Assembly: GCA_019348475.1 (NCBI GenBank)
Contig: JAHWJJ010000093.1
Span: 1 to 11,127, forward strand
Length of the DNA stretch: 11,127 bases
Source: Gemmatimonadota bacterium
GTDB lineage: Bacteria > Gemmatimonadota > Gemmatimonadetes > Longimicrobiales > Longimicrobiaceae
Reading direction: 5' to 3'
Below the pieces are notes generated by a model, which saw only the letters and a program-made list of their open reading frames with translations, ran no database searches and was not told the origin of the DNA. A program made the position numbers and the translations under genes. Of this stretch, positions 6,604 to 11,127 are shown one piece after another (the stretch's first letter is position 1; every line of letters starts with the position of its first letter).

Positions 6604-7084
6604 CGGCCTTTCCCACCGAGCTCACCGTCGTCTTTCCCGCGCCCACGTAAAAGCGCACCGAGCGGCCGTAGTCGCCCCCCACCTCCTCGGCCACCACCGG
6701 GATCCCCGCGCGCTCCAGCGCCTGCTTGGAGGCGATCACGTTGCGGGCGCCCATGTTCAGCGAGCCGGGAACCATCAGCGTCTGGAACATCGCCGCGCCC
6801 CCCACCAGCCGCGCCTTGAGGCGCCCGGGGCGCGCCCCCAGCCGCGCCATCTCCTGCACCAGCGCGGGGACGGCCGTGGTGGCGAACTTGCTGGCGTTCC
6901 CCTGGTCGCGCGAGAGGGCGGGCTCGGGAAGCAGCACGTGCGCCAGCCCGCCCACGCGCGCCTCGGGGTCGTGCAGCACGATGGCCACGCACGAGCCCAG
7001 CCCCAGCGTGACCAGGGTGTCGTTGGCGCCGCCCACCGCGGCCTGCGCCACCTTTACGAAGGTGGCCCCGTTCGGCTTGCTCAT
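6590..7084 (-). CDS. cheD: CheD, chemoreceptor glutamine deamidase
   Basis: Deamidates specific receptor glutamines to glutamates, creating methylation sites; in several bacteria CheD also binds the phosphatase CheC. The 164-residue length is normal. The catalytic set is clear: Thr26 and Cys32 in [15 protein letters not shown] and His49 in [10 protein letters not shown], with the same T-C and C-H spacing (6 and 17) as in the Thermotoga enzyme. The later signature LVGGAAMF (93-100) and GxxN region SLNMGARNV (108-116) are also present. The ATG at 7084 overlaps the cheR stop as ATGA. The 3' end runs 14 nt into cheB. No cheC is seen in the window. Confidence 0.96.
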   Translation of the reverse strand: MSKPNGATFVKVAQAAVGGANDTLVTLGLGSCVAIVLHDPEARVGGLAHVLLPEPALSRDQGNASKFATTAVPALVQEMARLGARPGRLKARLVGGAAMFQTLMVPGSLNMGARNVIASKQALERAGIPVVAEEVGGDYGRSVRFYVGAGKTTVSSVGKADVVL

Positions 7085-7935
7085 GCGGGCCTGCGAAAGA
7101 TGCGCTCGCGGTTGTTCACCGGGCGAAAGAGCAGGCGCGCCTCGCCGATCAACGTCTCCACCTTTCCCATCACCAGAAACCCGCCGGGGGCCAGGGCGTC
7201 GTGAAAGCGCTTGAACAGCCGCTCCTGGATCTCGCGGTCGAAGTAGATGACCACGTTGCGGCAAAAGATCAGGTCCTGCCGGGCCAGCGGCTCGCCCGAG
7301 ATCAGGTCGCGCCGTTCGAAGTGCACCCCCGGCCGCGCCTCGGGGCGCACGGTCCAGGGGGGCCCGCCGGTGAACCAGCGGTCGCGGATGCGGGGCGGCG
7401 TCTCGGTCATCGACAGGTCCGGGTACTCGCCCCGGCGCGCGGCGTCCAGGCTGCGCCGGTCGATGTCGGTGCCCGTGATGTGGATGCGCCCCGCCTCGGC
7501 CGCGCGCCCCTGCTTCTCCAGCCACTCGCGCATCAGGATCGAGCAGGTGTACGCCTCCTCCCCGCTGGCGGAGCCCGCGCTCCACACCTTCACCTGCCCG
7601 GGGCGGTCGAAGAGCGCGGGGAGCACGTTCTGCTCCACCGCCTGCCACGTCTCCAGGTTGCGAAAGAACTTGGTGACGTTGATGGTGAGCGTGTCCAGCA
7701 GGTGGTCGTACTCCGCCGGGTCGTGGTCCAGCAGCGCGCCGTACTCCCGGAACGTCTTCTGCCCGCGCGCCCGCATGCGCACCGCGATGCGCCTGCGAAG
7801 GCACTTCTCCTTGTACCACTGGCAGTTGAAGCCGCGGTCGCGCTCGATCTTTCGCTTCAGCTTTTCCAGCTCCTCGTCGTCGCCCTCCATCTGCAGGGCG
7901 AACGGGGGGAACGGGGGGGGTACGGTGCCCGTCAT
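7081..7935 (-). CDS. cheR: CheR, chemoreceptor glutamate methyltransferase
   Basis: Uses S-adenosylmethionine to methylate glutamates on chemoreceptors, opposing CheB. The N-terminal helical domain (about 18-85) holds basic residues expected to contact the receptor (YKEKCLRRRIAVRMRARG, 41-58). The catalytic domain shows TINVTKFFRN (84-93), the SAM-binding WSAGSASGEEAYTCSI (118-133), TGTDID (154-159) and CRNVVIYF (225-232). The 284-residue length is typical. No TPR or receptor-tail-binding extension is fused, but the TPR protein is encoded directly upstream. The ATG at 7935 overlaps that gene's stop as ATGA and has GGAGAG about 8-9 nt upstream; Met16 is a less likely alternative start that would remove a proline-rich leader. 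Confidence 0.96.
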   Translation of the reverse strand: MTGTVPPPFPPFALQMEGDDEELEKLKRKIERDRGFNCQWYKEKCLRRRIAVRMRARGQKTFREYGALLDHDPAEYDHLLDTLTINVTKFFRNLETWQAVEQNVLPALFDRPGQVKVWSAGSASGEEAYTCSILMREWLEKQGRAAEAGRIHITGTDIDRRSLDAARRGEYPDLSMTETPPRIRDRWFTGGPPWTVRPEARPGVHFERRDLISGEPLARQDLIFCRNVVIYFDREIQERLFKRFHDALAPGGFLVMGKVETLIGEARLLFRPVNNRERIFRRPA

Positions 7936-9551
7936 CGCAGCACGCTCTCCACCAGCTCCAGGTTGGTGCGCACCACGCTGTTGCGGGGGTTGATCTCCAG
8001 CGCCTTGCGCCACAGCTCCACCGCCTGCGCGCGCTCCATCCGCTTGTAGTGGATGTTCCCCATCCGGAAGTACACGTCGTCGCCCAGGCGCGGGTTCAGC
8101 CGCACGGCGCGGCCGTAGGACTCCGCCGCCTCGTCGTAGGCGCCGCGGCGGTACAGGGCGTCGCCCAGCGCCTTGAAGGTCTGCGGCAGGTCGCCGTCCT
8201 CTTCCGTGGCGCGGCGGTACATGGCCTCGGCCCCCTCCCAGTCGCCCTTGCGCTCCAGCACGGCGCCCTGGTGCAGGTAGATGGCGGCGCCGTGCGGGTG
8301 CCGCTCGATCCCCTCGTCCCCCAGCCGCAGCGCGGCGTCGGCGCTCCCCGCCGCGGCCTCGGCCAGCAGCGCGAAGGCGTAGTACGCGGCCGGCGGCCGC
8401 CCGCTTCCCAGCGCCTCGCGATACGCGGCGAACCCCTCCGCCGCCGCGTGCACCTCGCCCAGCTTCAGCAGCAGGATGGCGCGGGAGAGCAGCACCTGCG
8501 GCCGCTGGGGAGCCAGCCGCGCCGCCTCGTCGGCGGCGAAGCGGGCGTCCGGCATCCGCCCCAGCCGCTCCAGCGCCAGCGACATGGCGTGGAACACCGA
8601 GGCGCGCGCCCCGCCCAGCTCCACGACCTCCTTCAGGTACCGCAGGGCGAAGCGGTCGTCGCCCTTGCGCAGCCCGATGAGCGCCAGGTGAAAGCGGGCG
8701 TCCAGGTTGCGCGGCTGCAGCTCGGCCACGCGGCGAAACTCGCGCGTGGCCTCGTCGTGCATCCCGGTCTTGTAGAAGGCGATCCCCAGGTTGCGGTGCT
8801 CGTCGATGCGCGCCTGCGGCACCTCCTTGACCTGCGCCTGCCGCCGCCCCACGGGGTGGGCGAAGCCGGCCTGGATGAGCCCGAACAGCGCCTTCCCCAC
8901 GTCGAACTCCACCATCCCGCTCTCGTCGATCAGCTCCTGCACGCTGCGCTTGCCGTCCACCAGCGGAACGATGCGGTGCTGCTCCTCCGACAGCTCCAGC
9001 CCCGCCATGGGCCGGGACCGGTCGATCTCGAACACCAGGTCCAGCGACGGGATCTTCTTTTCGATCAGGCTCCACTCGTCGATGCGGCGGGCGCCCTCCA
9101 GCAGCAGGTTCTCCGGGTTGATGGAGACCCGCATGGCCCCTTCTTCCGGGCGCTGCTCGGCTTCGAAGTAGAACGAGCCCTGCGACCAGGTGAAGAGGTA
9201 GTAGACCGCCTCTTCGATCTGGATGCGGATGTACTGCTCCAGCTGCTCGCGGGTGATGGCGCCGCGGCGGATGAGGATCTCGCCGAGCCGGCTCTTGGCC
9301 GGGTCGCGCGCCTGCTCGTCGATGGCCTCCGCCAGCTGGGTGGACTGGATGAGCCCGTTCTTCACCAGCAGGTCGCCCAGCCGGTCACGCCGGTTGACGA
9401 TGGAGGCGTAGGTGATGCGCCCGCGCTCGAAGAAGATGTAGCCGAAGTTGCTGCGGTCCGTCAGCGAAAGGCAGCCGGTCTTCTGCCCCATGGCCAGCAG
9501 CTGCAGCACGTCGGGAAGGCTGGCTTCCTTCAGGTTTCCCTTGATGGCCAT
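7932..9551 (-). CDS. PATAN/DUF4388-TPR protein
   Basis: A 539-residue soluble protein. Residues 1-55 begin a PATAN (DUF4388) domain (GNLKEASLPDVLQLLAMGQK, GCLSLTDR, GYIFFERGRITYAS). Two similar helical repeats follow, RLGDLLVKNGLIQSTQLAEA (58-76 region) and RLGEILIRRGAITREQLEQY (88-107), resembling the MshEN/GspE N-terminal type, and the PATAN fold seems to resume at EAVYYLFTWSQGSFYFE (114-130). A helical, wing-like segment lies at about 188-235 (VDGKRSVQELIDESGMVEFD). From about 250 to the end are TPR-type repeats. PATAN domains are linked in the literature to gliding and related signalling. Joined to cheR by an ATGA overlap, it probably organises or tunes the sensory complex; the precise role is unknown. 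Confidence 0.88.
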   Translation of the reverse strand: MAIKGNLKEASLPDVLQLLAMGQKTGCLSLTDRSNFGYIFFERGRITYASIVNRRDRLGDLLVKNGLIQSTQLAEAIDEQARDPAKSRLGEILIRRGAITREQLEQYIRIQIEEAVYYLFTWSQGSFYFEAEQRPEEGAMRVSINPENLLLEGARRIDEWSLIEKKIPSLDLVFEIDRSRPMAGLELSEEQHRIVPLVDGKRSVQELIDESGMVEFDVGKALFGLIQAGFAHPVGRRQAQVKEVPQARIDEHRNLGIAFYKTGMHDEATREFRRVAELQPRNLDARFHLALIGLRKGDDRFALRYLKEVVELGGARASVFHAMSLALERLGRMPDARFAADEAARLAPQRPQVLLSRAILLLKLGEVHAAAEGFAAYREALGSGRPPAAYYAFALLAEAAAGSADAALRLGDEGIERHPHGAAIYLHQGAVLERKGDWEGAEAMYRRATEEDGDLPQTFKALGDALYRRGAYDEAAESYGRAVRLNPRLGDDVYFRMGNIHYKRMERAQAVELWRKALEINPRNSVVRTNLELVESVLR

Positions 9552-9552
9552 C

Positions 9553-10746
9553 TCAGGCCAGCTCCTCGATCAGGCGGTCTTCCAGGGCCAGCCAGTCCCA
9601 CGCCGCCTTTTCGGGGTTGAAGTACCACCGGTCTACCTGCGGCTGCGCCTTCAGCGCCTCGTCCGCGCGCCGCTCCACCGCCGCCCTGGCGGAGACCAGC
9701 AGCGCCTCGGCCTCGCCCACGCGGTCGGGGTCGGCCAGCAGCGGCGAGCGGGCGGAGTCGGAGCGCATCCCCTCCAGCTCCGCGCGGATCGCCCGCAGCT
9801 TCTGCACGTCCGCGGCGAAGGCGTCCAGCACGGCGTCCACGTCGGGGGCGGTGTCGGCGTCCAGCGCGGCTTCCAGCCGCCGGGTGCGGACGCCCTCGCC
9901 CTCCCAGCGCAGGATGGACTCGGCCAGCCGCTTGCGCCACGGAGCGGTCTCCACGATCTCCTCGACCGTGGCGGTGATGTCACTGAGAAAGGCGCTGAAC
10001 TCGTCCAGCGAGTGCGCCGCCGGCTCCGGCCGGTTGAGCGCGGCCACCTCGGGCGCCGAAAGGGTGCCGCCGCGCTCGGTCTGCGCCGCGCCCACCCGCT
10101 CCACCGCCTGCACCAGCCCCGCCGCGTCGGCTACGGGGAGCCGCGCGATCTCCGCCGCCGCGCCGTCGCCCAGCGCGATCCCCCGCTGGTCCGCGGCGCG
10201 CCGCGCGATCTCCTGGCGCGACTGGTCGCCCTCGTCGGTGGCGGCGGGAAGGTCCACGGCCAGCCCGCGGACGAAGCGGGCGCGCAGGTCGGGCTCGATC
10301 CCGGGGAGCTCAGCGGCGGCGGAGTCGCCGGCCAGTACGATCTGCGCCGTCCACTCCAGTTCGTCCCACAACTCCAGCAGCTCCTGCTGGGTGCGCGCCT
10401 TCCCCGCCAGCGCCTGCACCTCGTCCAGCAGCACCAGCTCCGCCTCCAGCAGCTCGTCGCGCAGCGCGTCCATGGACCCGCTTCCCACCGCCGCCGAGAC
10501 GCGGTCCACCAGCGTGTCCGCGGTCAGGTAGAGCACGCGCAGCTCGGGGCGCACGGCCAGCGCCAGGGCGCCGACCGCCTGCAGCAGGTGCGTCTTGCCG
10601 CTGCCGCGCAGGCCGTGGATGAAGAGCGGGTTGTACGCGGTGCGCGGGGCCTCGGCCACACGGCGCGCGGCGGCCGCGGCCATCCGGTTGCCGGGGCCGA
10701 CGACGAACGTATCGAAGGTAAAGCGCGGGTCCTGCTGAAAGATCAT
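9553..10746 (-). CDS. DnaA-like AAA+ ATPase without DNA-binding domain
   Basis: First gene of the operon, 397 aa. The chain starts almost at DnaA domain III: FTFDTFVVGPGNRMA (9-23) and AYNPLFIHGLRGSGKTHLLQ, with Walker A GLRGSGKT (45-52), Walker B LVLLDEVQ (104-111, DE where DnaA has DD), the DnaA-like LAGKARTQQELLELWDEL (113-130), sensor I region IVLAGDS (136-142) and arginine finger Arg157 in LRARF. The sensor II arginine of DnaA (xRELEG) appears replaced by Ala209 in DAAGLVQAV. After about 240, domain IV with its helix-turn-helix is absent; instead comes a helical, probably coiled-coil region (250-365) ending in WYFNPEKAAWDWLALEDRL. It is therefore not the replication initiator. One nucleotide separates its stop from the next ATG. 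Confidence 0.85.
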   Translation of the reverse strand: MIFQQDPRFTFDTFVVGPGNRMAAAAARRVAEAPRTAYNPLFIHGLRGSGKTHLLQAVGALALAVRPELRVLYLTADTLVDRVSAAVGSGSMDALRDELLEAELVLLDEVQALAGKARTQQELLELWDELEWTAQIVLAGDSAAAELPGIEPDLRARFVRGLAVDLPAATDEGDQSRQEIARRAADQRGIALGDGAAAEIARLPVADAAGLVQAVERVGAAQTERGGTLSAPEVAALNRPEPAAHSLDEFSAFLSDITATVEEIVETAPWRKRLAESILRWEGEGVRTRRLEAALDADTAPDVDAVLDAFAADVQKLRAIRAELEGMRSDSARSPLLADPDRVGEAEALLVSARAAVERRADEALKAQPQVDRWYFNPEKAAWDWLALEDRLIEELA

Positions 10747-10755
10747 CCTGGGCGG

Positions 10756-10772
10756 TGGAAAAGGGCTTTCCA
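10756..10772 (-). promoter_or_regulatory. Dyad in the operon leader, possible operator
   Basis: TGGAAA and TTTCCA flank a 5-nt centre just 9 nt before the operon's ATG. It sits in the only AT-rich patch of the leader (GATTAACTTGGAAAG on the minus strand). I see no convincing -35/-10 pair; TAACTT could be a weak -10. The dyad could be an operator or a small leader hairpin that hides the poor ribosome site (CCCAGG directly before ATG). Confidence 0.3.
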
Positions 10773-10857
10773 AGTTAATCGTGTGTCCGTTCCGGCGCGA
10801 GGCGGGCGTCGCCACGGCCCCCACCCGCCCTCGGCCGCGACCTCCGCCGAAACTGCC

Positions 10858-10939
10858 GGGGGAGGTTGGGTGGGGCGTGGAGATCGTGCACGGCGGGCGG
10901 GCGTCTCCTGGCGCGCGGAGGGCGCCCCTCTCCCGGCCT
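10858..10939. repeat. Intergenic repeat, copy A
   Basis: About 82 bp sharing three exact blocks with copy B in the same order: GGGGGAGGTTGGGTGG, CGTGCACGGCGGGCGGGC and CTCTCCCGGCCT, with a short TCTCCT block between the last two. The bases between blocks differ, including small indels. An imperfect C-rich arm precedes it (CCTCCGCC at 10841-10848) that could pair with GGGGGAGG. Confidence 0.85.
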
Positions 10940-10992
10940 TCCGGCGCGGTGGCCGGGCCCGCGAGGCGCCCCCTCCGCTCGCTCAGGCTCGC

Positions 10993-11020
10993 ACCTCCCC
11001 CAAAAAACCCTGGGGGAGGT
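10993..11020. repeat. Hairpin at the front of repeat copy B
   Basis: ACCTCCCCCA (10993-11002) pairs exactly with TGGGGGAGGT (11011-11020), 10 bp with an 8-nt loop AAAAACCC. The right arm is the first block of the repeat, so the stem is part of the element. It could act as a terminator but has no T-tail on the plus strand. Confidence 0.7.
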
Positions 11021-11092
11021 TGGGTGGACGCGAGGCTCGTGCACGGCGGGCGGGCATCTCCTCGCGCGCGGGGCGCCCCCCTCTCCCGGCCT
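11012..11092. repeat. Intergenic repeat, copy B
   Basis: About 81 bp, a second copy of the repeat 154 bp further along in the same orientation. A third copy may begin near 11111 (GGGGGAGAGGGGCGG) but is cut by the window edge. Low-complexity frames over both copies give similar Gly/Pro/Arg peptides, as expected of a duplicated non-coding element rather than a gene. Confidence 0.85.
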
Positions 11093-11120
11093 CTCCCCCG
11101 CAAACTGCGCGGGGGAGAGG
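11090..11120. repeat. Hairpin at the right end of the window
   Basis: CCTCTCCCCCGC (11090-11101) and GCGGGGGAGAGG (11109-11120) form a perfect 12-bp stem with a 7-nt loop. It follows repeat copy B directly and resembles the hairpin at 10993-11020, so it probably opens the next repeat unit. Confidence 0.7.
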
Positions 11121-11127
11121 GGCGGTC

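Larger units (their letters stand above)
10747..11127. other. Non-coding stretch upstream of the operon
   Basis: 381 bases with no credible gene. Frames open here are GC-driven and encode low-complexity Arg/Gly/Pro chains that change with the repeats. The part nearest the operon (10747-10800) is the leader and presumed promoter region; the rest is made of two copies of an intergenic repeat and their hairpins, listed separately. What lies beyond the right edge is unknown. Confidence 0.7.

Noticed and set aside
3652..6819. A 1055-codon plus-strand frame antisense to the chemosensory operon
   Set aside because: It mirrors cheB, both cheW and the TPR gene, whose motifs are intact on the minus strand. 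Its own translation is Arg/Pro/Gly-rich with no domain, as expected of an antisense frame in GC-rich DNA.
8049..9620. A 523-codon plus-strand frame opposite the PATAN-TPR gene
   Set aside because: Low-complexity His/Arg/Gln/Val-rich translation with no motif; the minus-strand gene has PATAN and TPR patterns and coupled starts.
9553..10746. Replication initiator dnaA and a nearby origin
   Set aside because: The DNA-binding domain and the N-terminal domain are missing, no cluster of DnaA boxes (TTATCCACA-like) is seen nearby, and the neighbours are chemosensory genes rather than dnaN or recF.
9553..11103. Long N-terminal extension of the DnaA-like protein into the upstream repeats
   Set aside because: The extra 119 residues are repeat-derived Arg/Gly/Pro sequence translated from intergenic repeats. 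The DnaA homology begins right after the ATG at 10746.
10858..11120. CRISPR array from the repeated G-rich blocks
   Set aside because: Only two copies of about 80 bp with differing internal bases; there are no uniform short repeats and no spacers of constant length.

Overview
The window is very GC-rich, with tightly packed genes, many GTG or other non-ATG starts, and GC-rich hairpin-bearing repeats between genes. The protein set (a PATAN/DUF4388-TPR protein, a DnaA-like ATPase and a chemotaxis adaptation set, plus short GGGGGAGGTTGGGTGG repeats) suggests a Gemmatimonadota bacterium, probably of the Longimicrobium type. That placement is inference from sequence style, not from a phylogenetic marker.

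Layout. (1) 2-1198, plus strand: a class C beta-lactamase-like serine hydrolase. Its reading frame runs off the left edge and carries a lipoprotein signal, so the gene is 5'-partial here. (2) 1199-1421: short non-coding stretch with an inverted repeat, a 9-bp tandem repeat and a terminator-like hairpin. (3) 1422-1495, minus strand: tRNA-Val(TAC), only 8 nt downstream of a two-helix membrane protein (1504-1731). (4) 1866-2336, minus strand: a secreted protein of unknown function with repeated G-x-W/Y strands, flanked by terminator-like hairpins. (5) 2588-10746, minus strand: one compact nine-gene operon. (6) 10747-11127: non-coding, with a small dyad in front of the operon and two copies of an intergenic repeat.

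The operon, in transcription order, is: DnaA-like AAA+ ATPase without a DNA-binding domain; PATAN/DUF4388-TPR protein; CheR; CheD; CheB; CheW; CheW; coiled-coil/TPR protein; membrane-anchored HExxH metallopeptidase. Nearly every junction is a 4-base ATGA/GTGA overlap or close to it, so the proteins are probably made together. The operon holds all three receptor-modifying enzymes (methyltransferase, methylesterase, deamidase) and two couplers, but no CheA kinase, CheY or receptor in the window.

The most interesting point is the combination. A degenerate DnaA-type ATPase and a PATAN-TPR scaffold head a chemosensory adaptation operon that ends in a TPR protein and a periplasmic protease. PATAN proteins are known from gliding and pilus-related signalling, and the Frz system of Myxococcus has two CheW-like proteins and a CheR fused to TPRs. 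A surface-motility or other non-flagellar chemosensory pathway is therefore a reasonable hypothesis, but nothing in the window proves the output.
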